Source: Alteromonas sp. LMIT006 (lineage in GTDB: Bacteria; Pseudomonadota; Gammaproteobacteria; Enterobacterales; Alteromonadaceae). From it: a DNA stretch of 64,000 nt. The notes under the pieces were generated by a model. The model had not been told where the DNA came from and did no database searches. It was given only the letters and a program-made list of their open reading frames with translations. The stretch's first letter is position 1, and each line of letters starts with the position of its first letter. A program made the position numbers and the translations under genes. Below, one piece after another: positions 37,354-48,062 of the stretch. Location: assembly GCF_024300645.1 (NCBI RefSeq), contig NZ_CP101291.1, positions 744,001 to 808,000 of the forward strand, in the 5' to 3' direction.

Positions 37354-40300
37354 CGTTGTTGCTCGGAGGTTCAGCGAGAGGTATGCCTTGCTTATCTAAT
37401 TCACTGATAGGACGATCAGTTTCTTCTGGTAGCTCCGCACCAAGACGCGCAGGCAATTGAATATCAGCACTGGTGCGCCCAAGCTCTTCAATTATAGGTT
37501 CAGCAAAGGTTCCGGTAACGGAATAATTGATATTTGAAAATACTTTCGCTTCGGTCAGTACTTGGTTTACAGCAAGGGCTGCAATAGCGGTTGGCGGATT
37601 CACCATAAAATACATTAATGCAGGTAAATTCCCGGTTACATCAGGAGTAAACGACACGTTATAGTTCAGCTCTTGAGCGACCAAATCGGTAAAGCCAGTG
37701 ATTTCGATCTCGCCTGCACCGCCATCAACCAATGTGTCTTGAGTACTTGCGACGCCTTGTTCAATTTTCATGGTGCCACTGATTTCATCATAAAAAAAGC
37801 CCTGAGCAAAGACATCACGAAAGTCCAAGCTGAGTTTGCGCACCAACGAGTCGAGAGACACGAGGGTAAAAATTCGAGAGCCCTTGTCGCTGACTTCGGT
37901 TAAATACCCATCAGAAAGTGACCAATCGACCTGCCCGTAAAGATTTTCAAAATTAAAGTCCATTGGTGTATCTGTCCAGCGCATAGCGAAATCAAAATCC
38001 GCACTGGAATCGACAATACCTGAATCAAAATTGAAACGTTTCAAAAATTGTCCAAAATCTTTTGCATCCAACACACCTTCCAATTGTGTCTCTGCGAGAC
38101 GCTCGGCGCCAGAAAAACGCCATTGGCCAGAGGCGAATAATTTACCCTCGGGGTGTTCTATGCGAAACTCATCGATAGCAACACCTTCTAAGTTTGGTGA
38201 GGTATGCATCACAATTTTGCCAAAGTCATTACCTAAGATACGGCATTTGTTACAGTTGAAACGAATCGGTGGAAGATTCATTGCCTGCCATTCAATTTGA
38301 GCCGATTCTGTTGCCGAAGACCAAGTGGGCAAATCAACATACTGTGCGTTAATGACCACCCCAGTTCCGAGCCAGTCGTTGTACAAACTAGCTTCTGCAC
38401 GAGTTTCATCGGAACTGAGCTCAATTTGCCAATTATTATCGGATTGTTTGACTGTGGCGCCAACATTGTGCAAAGTCTGGCCGGCAATATGCAAAGCGTC
38501 AGTTTCGATAAAGATCCGTTCTGGTGGCGCAAACAAGCTATTGCCTCGGGCTTGTTCGCTATCGAGTAAGTGATTGATCGCGCTGTACCAGTTCAGCACA
38601 TCAAGCTCATCTAAAGCTGCCGAGATACTAAATCCTGTCCCCATATTAACTAAAGGAGATGCATTGCCTAAACGCAGATGGGCTCTAGAAAACTGCATCT
38701 CAGCATGGGGTAATGCACCAGTGAAATGCACCGAGTTATCTAACCGGGTGGTAACCTGAGAAAACTTTGCATCACCGGTTAAAGTGAGCATTAATTCTCT
38801 TGCATTAGCAAAAGGTGGCGGCAAATACCATTCACTTGATAGTAAATTAGCGTCAAGTTGTACGGCGTATGCAAAATCACCATTAGTGGGAAACTCCAAA
38901 TCCACATGTGCTTGCCATGGTACGGAGCCTGACGTTAATTGTGCATAGCTAGGATTGAGCTGTTCGGCAAGTAGAGCGCTATCAAAATCACCGCTGAGTC
39001 CAATTTTTGCTTGATAGCCGCTATCCTGCTGAGACAATGATAGGTCTAAATCGATCATTTGTTCGAGGAGTCTAGCGGTTAACGTCGGAGCTGATATGTT
39101 TGAATTGTCAAACGCCAAGGTACCGCTGACATTTTTGAGTTGGGTATCAATATTTTTGATAAACACATAATTATCATCAAAAGTAACCGAACCTTGAGCG
39201 TCCACTTTGGACCCGGATAAAGGAATTGAAAGGTTTAACTGTGTAGATAATACATTGGATACAATGATATTTTCAGACAATACTTTGCCTAAAGAGCCAG
39301 CTAAACTTGATTGTTGCATGACTTGAGAAACCGCAAAGCCAGAACCACTGCCTTGTGCATCAATGGTCAATACCGATTGACTGTTCAACCCTGGAATGGA
39401 TGCGTACATATCAGAGACGGCGACATCACCTAAGGTCGCGCTAGGTGCATACATAAACAAGTCTGCATTAACAAAATCCAGTGTCAGCGCTAAGTTTTCC
39501 AACATTGGCCAATCAGGCGCAAACACAAAGTCTGCCTCTTCTATCACGACTTGTGCTTGAAACACGCCAGAGTTATCGGCGAATGGAAAATCCGTCGGCA
39601 CACCATCCCACAATAAAGTAGCGGATTTGACTTGGCCGGTTTGATTCTCTGTATCTAAAGCGCGCATCAAATATCGGTAAGTCTGCTTACCCATCAGCTG
39701 AGTGGGCAAAAGAGCCGTAATGTTCTTGACGGTATCTGGCTCTAAACTTGCGTGCAGTTGCAAGCGCGTATTGTATTGCGCAGATACAAATAGGTCCGTT
39801 AATTCACTTTTCAATGTTAAAGTACTTGGTGCTAAGACAAACGTATCTTCGACAATGTTTGCAAAAATATCTGCCGATAATTCACTGTATTCCAAATCTT
39901 CAGCAAGAGTATGGGGGCCGGTAAATAACATACCATCAACCGCATCAATGGTGCTTCTGATAGCTGTTAGCGCCCCTAATCGATGCCAATAAGTGTCGAG
40001 GTTAAGATTGTTGATGCCAACGTGCTCTTGGGCTTCCCAACCCGCATTAGCAAAACGTAGAAAACCGGCTTGCTCTTTGTCTGAAAGCCAATATAAACCG
40101 ACTTCTGCAAGTTCTCCAGTCAGTTCTATGGGGGCGGCTTTAGGGTTGATTATTGCCAATATGGGCGCAAACATCGCCATAGGGATTGGGGTTGTTAGGA
40201 CAAAATCACTTTGTCCATTGGTGTATAAGCGCCCCGCTAAAGTAGTGCTAGTCGCAATATCATTCACACTTAGGTCGATCTCATTGAGCGATACCGACCA

Positions 40301-41206
40301 ATAGTCACGCTCAGGACGCATTACCCAATTAAATTCTTCATTTTTAACAATAATACTTTGTTCGTTATTTTGAATTTGGATATCAGTTGGTGCTACGTGA
40401 CCAGTAACTTGAATTATCTGATTACTTTGAATGTCGACCCATGCTGAGCTGGATAAAAGACTCGTTTCAGCAACGTGTTCACGAAATTTGATGGGTAACA
40501 AATCACGCACAGGTAAGGTATCTGCGGCAAAATAAATTTGTCCCTCTAGAGCATGGGCGCCACCGGTCAAAGCGATAGACAAAGTCGCAAGCTCAGACTG
40601 TGAATCGGCACTCAAAATGCGCCCTATACCAGTGTGTTGATTGTTGCGGTTGAGCCATTTTAGTTCCGCGATGCGGTAGTTTTGTTCATAGCCCTCTGCA
40701 AGGAACTGGATATTGAGGTTGTCGATAGAAAAGTAAGTTAATTGTTCAATAAATAAGGTTTTTAGTAAGGGAACTAAAGCAGCAACATCATCATTTGATG
40801 TGGTTTGATCTTGTATGGGTTGAGGTAATAACGTCACCGCAGCATTGCGCAGCGCAAACTCGTGGGTGATGAGGGTCATCTGGGCAAATGATTCAAAGAC
40901 ATCTACGCTGATCGTAAGATGCTCGACCATAAACGCATTTTGAGAGTTATCTAAAATTGATAAGTTGACCAATTCTAACGTAGGCCCTTGGTTGTCCCAA
41001 CTTCCTTTTAGTTGCTCAATGGTTACCTGCGCGTTGAGTCGCTCAGAAAGGTGCTGTGAAAGCTGAAAATTGATACTGTCAACATGAGGTAGACTTAAGC
41101 GTATGGCAGAAAGCAAAACTGCGACCAAGACCACACATAGCGCAAAACTTTGCCACATAAAGGCAATGCTTTTGCGCAAAAAATGGCTGGTATTACTTTC
41201 GCTCAC
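37346..41206 (-). CDS. yhdP: YhdP family AsmA-like protein (outer-membrane lipid transport)
   Basis: A 1286-residue envelope protein of the YhdP family (E. coli 1266). A single N-terminal membrane helix (about 17-39) anchors a very large periplasmic beta-rich body of the AsmA/DUF3971 type, expected to form a hydrophobic groove that bridges the two membranes. The C-terminal part (VDWSLSDGYLTEVSDKGSRI and later FDEIS-like strands) is the conserved AsmA-like domain. In E. coli, YhdP, TamB and YdbH are redundantly required for phospholipid transport to the outer membrane. It lies 33 bp after rng and overlaps the nitrilase gene by 8 bp. Confidence 0.9.
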   Translation of the reverse strand: MSESNTSHFLRKSIAFMWQSFALCVVLVAVLLSAIRLSLPHVDSINFQLSQHLSERLNAQVTIEQLKGSWDNQGPTLELVNLSILDNSQNAFMVEHLTISVDVFESFAQMTLITHEFALRNAAVTLLPQPIQDQTTSNDDVAALVPLLKTLFIEQLTYFSIDNLNIQFLAEGYEQNYRIAELKWLNRNNQHTGIGRILSADSQSELATLSIALTGGAHALEGQIYFAADTLPVRDLLPIKFREHVAETSLLSSSAWVDIQSNQIIQVTGHVAPTDIQIQNNEQSIIVKNEEFNWVMRPERDYWSVSLNEIDLSVNDIATSTTLAGRLYTNGQSDFVLTTPIPMAMFAPILAIINPKAAPIELTGELAEVGLYWLSDKEQAGFLRFANAGWEAQEHVGINNLNLDTYWHRLGALTAIRSTIDAVDGMLFTGPHTLAEDLEYSELSADIFANIVEDTFVLAPSTLTLKSELTDLFVSAQYNTRLQLHASLEPDTVKNITALLPTQLMGKQTYRYLMRALDTENQTGQVKSATLLWDGVPTDFPFADNSGVFQAQVVIEEADFVFAPDWPMLENLALTLDFVNADLFMYAPSATLGDVAVSDMYASIPGLNSQSVLTIDAQGSGSGFAVSQVMQQSSLAGSLGKVLSENIIVSNVLSTQLNLSIPLSGSKVDAQGSVTFDDNYVFIKNIDTQLKNVSGTLAFDNSNISAPTLTARLLEQMIDLDLSLSQQDSGYQAKIGLSGDFDSALLAEQLNPSYAQLTSGSVPWQAHVDLEFPTNGDFAYAVQLDANLLSSEWYLPPPFANARELMLTLTGDAKFSQVTTRLDNSVHFTGALPHAEMQFSRAHLRLGNASPLVNMGTGFSISAALDELDVLNWYSAINHLLDSEQARGNSLFAPPERIFIETDALHIAGQTLHNVGATVKQSDNNWQIELSSDETRAEASLYNDWLGTGVVINAQYVDLPTWSSATESAQIEWQAMNLPPIRFNCNKCRILGNDFGKIVMHTSPNLEGVAIDEFRIEHPEGKLFASGQWRFSGAERLAETQLEGVLDAKDFGQFLKRFNFDSGIVDSSADFDFAMRWTDTPMDFNFENLYGQVDWSLSDGYLTEVSDKGSRIFTLVSLDSLVRKLSLDFRDVFAQGFFYDEISGTMKIEQGVASTQDTLVDGGAGEIEITGFTDLVAQELNYNVSFTPDVTGNLPALMYFMVNPPTAIAALAVNQVLTEAKVFSNINYSVTGTFAEPIIEELGRTSADIQLPARLGAELPEETDRPISELDKQGIPLAEPPSNNGG

Positions 41207-41239
41207 TCAAACGTACTCACTCTACTTTTGTGTATGGTA

Positions 41240-42706
41240 TCACATCATAACGACGTCAAATTTGTCTTGGCTATACAAATGTTCGGTTTGTACTTTGATT
41301 TGCTTCGTCACAAATGCCTCAACCTCCGCCAACATTGGAAACTCTTCACCCATTAATGCATCCGCAACCGCGGGTGCTGCATACACCACAAATTTGTCGG
41401 CATCATAAGCGCGATTAACTCGAACAATTTCTCGCATAATTTCAAAACAAACTGTTTCGATGGTTTTGACTGTGCCTCTACCCTGACACACTGGGCATTC
41501 ATCACACAAAACGTGCTCAAGACTTTCTCGAGTGCGTTTACGGGTCATTTCGACTAAACCTAAAGAGGTAAAACCCATAATATTAATCTTAGCGCGGTCT
41601 TTAGCACATGCCAGAGTTAATGATTGTAAGACACGTTTTTGATGCTCAGGTTCCTCCATATCAATAAAATCGATCAAAATCATGCCACCTAAATTGCGCA
41701 ATCTAAGCTGTCGAGCAATGGCTTGAGTCGCTTCTACGTTGGTGTTAAATATGGTTTGTTCCAAATTGCGATGCCCAACAAAGGCACCGGTATTAATATC
41801 TACCGTGGTCATCGCTTCTGTTTGGTCGATGATGAGGTAACCCCCGGATTTAAGATCAACCCGTCGTTTTAGTGCGCGTTGCGTTTCATTTTCGACATCA
41901 TACAAATCAAAAATAGGCCTATCACCCGTGTACAACATTAATTTGTCAGTTAACTCAGGGACGTATTCGGCAACAAAATCAACGAGCTCTTGATAAGCAA
42001 GTTTCGAGTCAATTTGGATTTTTTCTATTGGTGTGCCAGTAAAATCTCGAATCACACGACGTGCTAAGGGTAAATCCTCAAATAAAACATAGCGTTTTTT
42101 GTCACTGTAGCGACTTTTGATCTTATCCCACAGACGTCTTAAAAAAGCAGCGTCTTGCTCTAATTCATTACCTGCTACGCCTTCAGCTGCTGTGCGTAAA
42201 ATGAACCCACCTTGTTCGTCACACAAAGGAGCAACGAGCTCTTTTAGGCGTTGTCGTTCGGTTTCATCTTCAATTCTCTGAGAGACTCCGACATGCGTCA
42301 CTGAAGGCATAAATACCAAATAGCGAGAGGGAAGAGTGATATCTGTTGTCAGACGTGCGCCTTTGGTACCGATAGGATCTTTGACCACTTGCACAACAAT
42401 GCTTTGTCCTTCTCGCACGAGCTCGCGGATATCTTTTGTAGCAATATTACTTGGCGCTACATCCTCAGCAACTTCAGAGTGAATTGCAATGTCTGATGCG
42501 TGTAAAAAAGCGGCCTTATCCAAGCCAATATCAACAAAAGCCGCCTGCATACCAGGTAAAACACGGGAAACTTTTCCTCGATAAATATTGCCAACCAGTC
42601 CTTTTTTGGTGTGACGTTCGATGTGAATTTCTTGCAAAATACCATTTTCAATCAAAGCCACACGTGACTCAGATGGTGTAACGTTAATTAATAACTCAGC
42701 ACTCAT
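41240..42706 (-). CDS. rng: Ribonuclease G
   Basis: A 488-residue endoribonuclease of the RNase E/G family (E. coli RNase G 489). The N-terminal S1 RNA-binding domain contains NIYRGKVSRVLPGMQAAFVD. The DNase I-like catalytic region has TVDINTGAFVG and GGMILIDFIDM with the metal-binding Asp residues. The zinc link CPVCQGRG joins the subunits. It lacks the long C-terminal scaffold of RNase E. It processes 16S rRNA 5' ends and mRNAs. It overlaps maf by 11 bp, an arrangement typical of mreBCD-maf-rng. Confidence 0.96.
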   Translation of the reverse strand: MSAELLINVTPSESRVALIENGILQEIHIERHTKKGLVGNIYRGKVSRVLPGMQAAFVDIGLDKAAFLHASDIAIHSEVAEDVAPSNIATKDIRELVREGQSIVVQVVKDPIGTKGARLTTDITLPSRYLVFMPSVTHVGVSQRIEDETERQRLKELVAPLCDEQGGFILRTAAEGVAGNELEQDAAFLRRLWDKIKSRYSDKKRYVLFEDLPLARRVIRDFTGTPIEKIQIDSKLAYQELVDFVAEYVPELTDKLMLYTGDRPIFDLYDVENETQRALKRRVDLKSGGYLIIDQTEAMTTVDINTGAFVGHRNLEQTIFNTNVEATQAIARQLRLRNLGGMILIDFIDMEEPEHQKRVLQSLTLACAKDRAKINIMGFTSLGLVEMTRKRTRESLEHVLCDECPVCQGRGTVKTIETVCFEIMREIVRVNRAYDADKFVVYAAPAVADALMGEEFPMLAEVEAFVTKQIKVQTEHLYSQDKFDVVMM

Positions 42707-43292
42707 CGATAACTCCTACTTTACGCAATAACGCGATACTCTCTACCAATGGTAACCCAACAATCGCGCTATAACTACCTTCGCATGATGCAACAAATGC
42801 CCCTCCAATACCCTGTATAGCATAACTTCCAGCCTTATCTGCAGGTTCGCCAGTGCGCCAATACGCTCGGGCTTGTGCTTCAGAGATCTCTGTCAGAGTG
42901 ACATTTGCGATATTCAAAATAGCGTGACGCTCAATATGTTCCGGGTTATACCGTACTAGGGCAGTGGCTGTATAAACTTGGTGGGTCTCCCCGCTCAAAG
43001 CCGTCAACATCGTCACGCAATCAGCTTCATCGCAAGGTTTACCCAAAATTTGGTTCTCAAACCCAATACTGGTATCACTGCCCATGACCCAAGTGTTTGG
43101 ATAAGTGTGAGCAATCACTTCGGCCTTAGCTATTGCTAGCCGATTAACGTAGTCACTGGCAACTTCATCGGGCAAAACAGATTCATCAATATCCGGCGTC
43201 GCGGATGTAAAGGTAAGTCTTTGTTGGGTCAGAAGGTCTATGCGTCTTGGTGAAGAAGACGCTAGCACAAAATCAGATCGTTGTTGCCACAT
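42696..43292 (-). CDS. maf: Maf-like nucleotide pyrophosphatase (YhdE type, dTTP/UTP)
   Basis: A 198-residue Maf protein. The N-terminal LASSSPRRIDLLTQQ motif, SDTSIGFENQILGKPCDEAD, and YAIQGIGGAFVASCEGSYSAIVGLPL match the YhdE branch, which hydrolyses dTTP, UTP and modified nucleotides to monophosphates. The length is normal (E. coli YhdE 197). It lies 9 bp after mreD and overlaps rng by 11 bp, so it is part of the mre operon. Confidence 0.94.
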   Translation of the reverse strand: MWQQRSDFVLASSSPRRIDLLTQQRLTFTSATPDIDESVLPDEVASDYVNRLAIAKAEVIAHTYPNTWVMGSDTSIGFENQILGKPCDEADCVTMLTALSGETHQVYTATALVRYNPEHIERHAILNIANVTLTEISEAQARAYWRTGEPADKAGSYAIQGIGGAFVASCEGSYSAIVGLPLVESIALLRKVGVIDEC

Positions 43293-43301
43293 CGACTGTC
43301 C

Positions 43302-43775
43302 TTAATGTCGCAAGCGTTCTCTGCGAACGCGATTGAGCAACCAAAAACACCAAGGCCATAAAAACATTGTCGTGGCAATTGGCCAAAAATAATTTAAGTG
43401 AAAAAAGGCATCGTTGAGCCAATGTTGTAACCAAAATAACACCATATTATAAAAGGCGGTATAGAGCCCTAAAATTCCACTTTGTTGCCAGATTGAATAA
43501 TTTTTGAAACGCAAATGATGAATCGATGCGACATACATAACCAGCGAAAACGCCAAAGCATGCATACCCAAGGTATAGCCTAATAAAACATCTAAGACTA
43601 GCCCATATAAAAACGCTATGCCAATATTCATATTTTGCGGATGAAACATATTCCAAAACACCAAACCCATCAACAACCAGTCTGGTCGATAAGTACCAAA
43701 GCTAATGGGCATTGGAATGATTTCAAGTACCGTACACACCAGTAAGGACAAATGAATGTGAATGCGATTGATCAT
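43302..43775 (-). CDS. mreD: Rod shape-determining protein MreD
   Basis: A 157-residue integral membrane protein with five or so hydrophobic helices and the recognisable PDWLLMGLVFWNMFHP segment near residues 30-45. It is part of the elongasome that guides cell-wall synthesis along the side wall. The length matches E. coli MreD (162). Its start overlaps the mreC stop by four bases (ATGA), so translation of mreC and mreD is coupled. Confidence 0.95.
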   Translation of the reverse strand: MINRIHIHLSLLVCTVLEIIPMPISFGTYRPDWLLMGLVFWNMFHPQNMNIGIAFLYGLVLDVLLGYTLGMHALAFSLVMYVASIHHLRFKNYSIWQQSGILGLYTAFYNMVLFWLQHWLNDAFFHLNYFWPIATTMFLWPWCFWLLNRVRRERLRH

Positions 43776-44629
43776 TGGCCATCCATGCGTTGGGCTTGAT
43801 CGCTTAAGGTCGCTTGAGTATCAAGGAGTAGCAAATAGCGGATCCGGTCTAGACGTGCAAGAGGCGTCGCGTTGACTTGAGCGAAGGGTTTGGATTCATC
43901 GCGCACGATGTCAGAGACAATACCGACAGGGTAACCGGCAGGGAACACTTCACCTAAACCAGAACTCACTAACAAATCACCAATTTCAACATCTGCACTG
44001 TGGGCGACGTATTTGATATTCAAACGATTGGTATTACCTGAACCGTTGGCGATAAGGCTCACGTTGTTGCGCAGTATTCGCACTGGGATTGCATGCGCAA
44101 TGTCGGTGATCAGCAAAACTCGGCTATCAGTAGGGGCGATATCACTTATTTGCCCAACAATGCCTTGGTCATCAAGTACGGGTTGCGACAAAAACACGCC
44201 GTCAAGGGCTCCCTTATTAATCAATACTTGTTGTGAATAGGGGCTATTGTCAACAGCAAGCAGCTCTGCAATGGTTTTTTGAAATTCTGGGGCCAAAGGC
44301 GCATCCATCAAACTTCGCAGCTGGGCGTTTTCTTCCTTAAGGATCTCAAAGCGCTGAGATTTTTCACGAAGTTGCATTATTTCGGAAATCAAAATTTCTC
44401 GTTCGGCTAACAAGTCAGCTTGAGTCACAAACAAGTCAGAACTTTCTTCCAAAAACTCACCTGGAAGTGATGCGATAAACTTGATTGGGTAGACCAGTGA
44501 ATTTAAGGTCACTCGCATCGGTTTAGAGAATTGATAAAGTCCATCAGCGATAAGTAACGAGACCGCACAAATCACCGCTACAAATAAGCGTAATTCTAGA
44601 GAGGGGCCAATGTTAAATATCGGTTTCAT
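43772..44629 (-). CDS. mreC: Rod shape-determining protein MreC
   Basis: A 285-residue bitopic membrane protein. An N-terminal helix (about 12-30) is followed by a coiled coil (LLAEREILISEIMQLREKSQ, about 72-91) and the two beta-domains of the periplasmic part (SPYSQQVLINKGALDGV, then GDLLVSSGLGEVFPAGYPVG). It connects MreB with the penicillin-binding protein machinery. It is separated from mreB by 58 bp that contain a terminator-like hairpin, and it overlaps mreD by four bases. Confidence 0.95.
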   Translation of the reverse strand: MKPIFNIGPSLELRLFVAVICAVSLLIADGLYQFSKPMRVTLNSLVYPIKFIASLPGEFLEESSDLFVTQADLLAEREILISEIMQLREKSQRFEILKEENAQLRSLMDAPLAPEFQKTIAELLAVDNSPYSQQVLINKGALDGVFLSQPVLDDQGIVGQISDIAPTDSRVLLITDIAHAIPVRILRNNVSLIANGSGNTNRLNIKYVAHSADVEIGDLLVSSGLGEVFPAGYPVGIVSDIVRDESKPFAQVNATPLARLDRIRYLLLLDTQATLSDQAQRMDGQ

Positions 44630-44648
44630 ATCAACTAACTATGCGATT

Positions 44649-44681
44649 AAAAAAGCAAAAAAGGCAACTTGAGTTGCCTTT
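44649..44681 (-). terminator. Rho-independent terminator between mreB and mreC
   Basis: Read on the minus strand, a 9-bp perfect stem (AAAGGCAAC / GTTGCCTTT; plus positions 44660-44668 and 44673-44681) with a four-base loop TCAA is followed by a T-rich run TTTTTTGCTTTTTT. It lies just after the mreB stop codon. It should release part of the mreB transcripts and so make more MreB than MreC and MreD. Confidence 0.82.
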
Positions 44682-44687
44682 GCGTAT

Positions 44688-45752
<1,065 letters not shown>

Positions 45753-45774
45753 CTATTGCCAGCAATAACGTTGT

Positions 45775-45803
45775 ATTCTAGGGTAAGTTGCAATGATTTT
45801 CAT
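45775..45803 (-). promoter_or_regulatory. Promoter candidate for mreB
   Basis: On the minus strand ATGAAA (45803-45798) and TAGAAT (45780-45775) are 17 bases apart, about 45 bp upstream of the mreB ATG. The -10 box matches consensus at five of six positions and the -35 box at four. It is the best candidate in the gap but not proven. Confidence 0.45.
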
Positions 45804-45964
45804 GTGTTTTTTGCTTCGACTCTCAAATTACCCAAGCCACTTCTTAAACTCAGTTAATTTTCGTTTACTTACCGGAATGATCGTGCCGTTGGATGAGGGA
45901 ACAACTTTTTATGAAATCGGCAGTGTACCTGTAGTGGGGATAAGCATTGGTTACCGCTTTTAAC

Positions 45965-45996
45965 AAAAAGGGCTTGTGTTAACACAGGCCCTTTTT
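45965..45996 (-). terminator. Rho-independent terminator after ssb
   Basis: AAAAAGGGC (45965-45973) pairs with GCCCTTTTT (45988-45996). The stem continues inward through a G-T pair and TGTGT/ACACA to a small TTAA centre, giving about 14 paired bases. On either strand the stem ends in a run of five T. It lies about 40 bp beyond the ssb stop codon. Confidence 0.85.
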
Positions 45997-46037
45997 CGTT
46001 ACAACTAAATGGATTTTCTGTTACTGCCTTCGCTGAC

Positions 46038-46550
46038 TCAGAATGGAATATCGTCGTCCATATCAAAGTCAGGCTCACTGACGGGAGGGGTTGGTTTTTG
46101 TGGCGCGGCAGATGGCTTGAATCCTCCGGTATTGCCACTCGCTGGATTGTTCCGTGGCGCACCGCCACCCATATTGCCTCCGCCCATATTGCCTCCACCC
46201 ATGCTGCCTTCGCCACGGCTGTCGAGCATTTGCATTTCGTTGGCAACAATTTCTGTGGTGTAACGGTCATTGCCGGATTGGTCTTGCCATTTGCGGGTTT
46301 GCAATTTACCTTCAATGTAAATTTTAGATCCTTTTTTAAGATACTCACCGGCAATCTCGGCAAGACGTCGATACATAACGATGCGGTGCCATTCGGTTTT
46401 TTCTTGAGGTTGACCTTGTTGATCTTTCCAGGTTTCACTGGTTGCAACACTTAAATTGGCGATTGCGTTCCCGTTTTGCGCATAGCGTATTTCTGGGTCG
46501 TTGCCAAGGTTGCCAACGATGATAACTTTGTTAATGCCTCTTGATGCCAT
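46038..46550 (-). CDS. ssb: Single-stranded DNA-binding protein SSB
   Basis: A 170-residue SSB. The OB-fold domain spans about residues 1-112 ([20 protein letters not shown] and [20 protein letters not shown]). A flexible linker follows with three Gly-Gly-Gly-Asn/Ala-Met repeats, then the acidic C-terminal tail [10 protein letters not shown] that recruits repair and replication partners. The length is typical (E. coli 178). It starts 14 bp after the end of the MFS transporter gene on the same strand, so it may be co-transcribed with it. uvrA is divergent just beyond. Confidence 0.97.
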   Translation of the reverse strand: MASRGINKVIIVGNLGNDPEIRYAQNGNAIANLSVATSETWKDQQGQPQEKTEWHRIVMYRRLAEIAGEYLKKGSKIYIEGKLQTRKWQDQSGNDRYTTEIVANEMQMLDSRGEGSMGGGNMGGGNMGGGAPRNNPASGNTGGFKPSAAPQKPTPPVSEPDFDMDDDIPF

Positions 46551-46564
46551 GACTCACCTCTGTC

Positions 46565-47920
46565 TTATTGTACGGCTTGTTGTGCTTGCGCGAGATCAAA
46601 ATGCGTTGTGTCGACTTTGAGATACGCTGCTTGTTCGGTTTCCACAATGGTGATGTCGACTACGCCATCCAATTGGCGCAGTGTATCGCTCAGCTCGGCG
46701 ACCGACCATTGTGCAATATTGACGCTAAGTGTAACCCTTTTAAAGCGGGTTTGCCTAGGCAGGCGTGACAATAAAATAAGCCATGCGATGCATACGCCAA
46801 TGACCACAGTATATAGAACGGCGTTAGAAAAGCTACTGGCCAATAGACCAGTTAGGGTGCCGCCTAAAAAAGCACCAAAGAACTGGCTGCTCGCATAGAT
46901 TCCCATAGCGCTGCCTTTGGCGCCGGCAGGTGCGATACTCGATACCATAGAAGGTAAGTGAGCTTCTAGGTAGTTAAAACCAGTAAAAAATATCACACCA
47001 ATACCGATCAACCAGAACAGTGAAAATGCGTCATTGTGATGACTCCACCACAAACCGCAAAATGCGCACATCAACAGTATCACCGATAGCAATAGAGTGC
47101 TTTTTACCCAATGTTCCCCCATTCGAATCAGGACCAATAACCCAACTAAAGACATTGACAAAACTGGGAGATACACTTGCCACTGATGGGCTAAGTCTAG
47201 TCCTTGAGCATCGAGCAACACAGGCAATTGAATGAATAAAACCGTAATGAGTAAATGCAGTATGCACACACTGACGTTCAAAATGGCAAGTTGAGGATGA
47301 AATAACATGTGTTTGAGCTGAGTCGTCTGCGGTAAAATATCCCCCATCGGGGCGATGTTTACGGCATTTGGTACCGCAAAAACAACCAGTAACACACCTA
47401 TCAATGCCAGTCCGGCCGTAAGATAAAAAATCCCTGATAACCCTCCGCTATTCGCTAATGCCGGGCCGATCAACAAAGCGAGGTAGAACGATAAGCCAAT
47501 GCTAATGCCAATGATAGCCATCACTTTAGTGCGTTGGTTTTCTCGAGTAACGTCAGCGGCTAACGCCATGACGGCACCCGCAATGGCACCAGCTCCTTGC
47601 AGCACTCGACCAACGACCAACCACACCATACTGTCAGCTTGAGCCGCTAGCAGCGAACCAATGGCAAAGACGATCAGACCAGCAATGATCACGGGTTTAC
47701 GGCCAATCTTGTCAGAAAGCATACCGAACGGGATCTGTAAGATAGCCTGGGTCAGACCGTACCCCCCAATGGCCAGTCCCATGTATAGAGGCGTATAATC
47801 GTGATATTGCGAAGCCAAAATAGCCAAAACAGGCATGACCATAAATAGGCCTAGCATACGGCTCATATAAATTGCAGCAAGTGAAAAGGCCGCTCTTAAT
47901 TCAGTTGGATTCAAAATCAT
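46565..47920 (-). CDS. MFS transporter, YajR type, with C-terminal ferredoxin-like domain
   Basis: A 451-residue protein with about twelve membrane helices. The major-facilitator signature GMLSDKIGRKPVIIAGL is in the loop between helices 2 and 3, and the GRVLQGAGAIAGAVMALAAD block is in helix 4. After the last helix (about residue 385) there is a soluble domain of about 60 residues with a beta-alpha-beta pattern (RVTLSVNIAQWSVAELSDTL onwards), as in the YAM domain of YajR (454 residues in E. coli). The substrate is unknown. It lies between ssb and the divergent uvrA. Confidence 0.88.
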   Translation of the reverse strand: MILNPTELRAAFSLAAIYMSRMLGLFMVMPVLAILASQYHDYTPLYMGLAIGGYGLTQAILQIPFGMLSDKIGRKPVIIAGLIVFAIGSLLAAQADSMVWLVVGRVLQGAGAIAGAVMALAADVTRENQRTKVMAIIGISIGLSFYLALLIGPALANSGGLSGIFYLTAGLALIGVLLVVFAVPNAVNIAPMGDILPQTTQLKHMLFHPQLAILNVSVCILHLLITVLFIQLPVLLDAQGLDLAHQWQVYLPVLSMSLVGLLVLIRMGEHWVKSTLLLSVILLMCAFCGLWWSHHNDAFSLFWLIGIGVIFFTGFNYLEAHLPSMVSSIAPAGAKGSAMGIYASSQFFGAFLGGTLTGLLASSFSNAVLYTVVIGVCIAWLILLSRLPRQTRFKRVTLSVNIAQWSVAELSDTLRQLDGVVDITIVETEQAAYLKVDTTHFDLAQAQQAVQ

Positions 47921-48062
47921 TCAAAAAAGAGTAAAAAGTTCGCGAATTCTACCACAGCTTGACCCAATGTGATCAATACACAGTGGATTGCGTAAAAGTC
48001 TCTAATAAAACACACATTTATGGCATACTACAGGTTTGCTATTTATACGCATTTGGTTATCC

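Noticed and set aside
45869-46450. 193-codon open frame on the minus strand overlapping ssb
   Set aside because: It lies out of frame over the well-supported ssb gene, has no family resemblance and no ribosome-binding site; it is a shadow of ssb.
47968-47982. CRP-like palindrome TGTG-N7-CACA between the MFS gene and uvrA
   Set aside because: The CRP consensus needs eight bases between TGTG and CACA; here there are seven, so the two half-sites would not be in register.
47921-48062. Possible LexA (SOS) box in the ssb/MFS-uvrA gap
   Set aside because: No CTGT-N8-ACAG match or close variant was found on reading the gap. Distant variants of the box cannot be excluded without a scored search.
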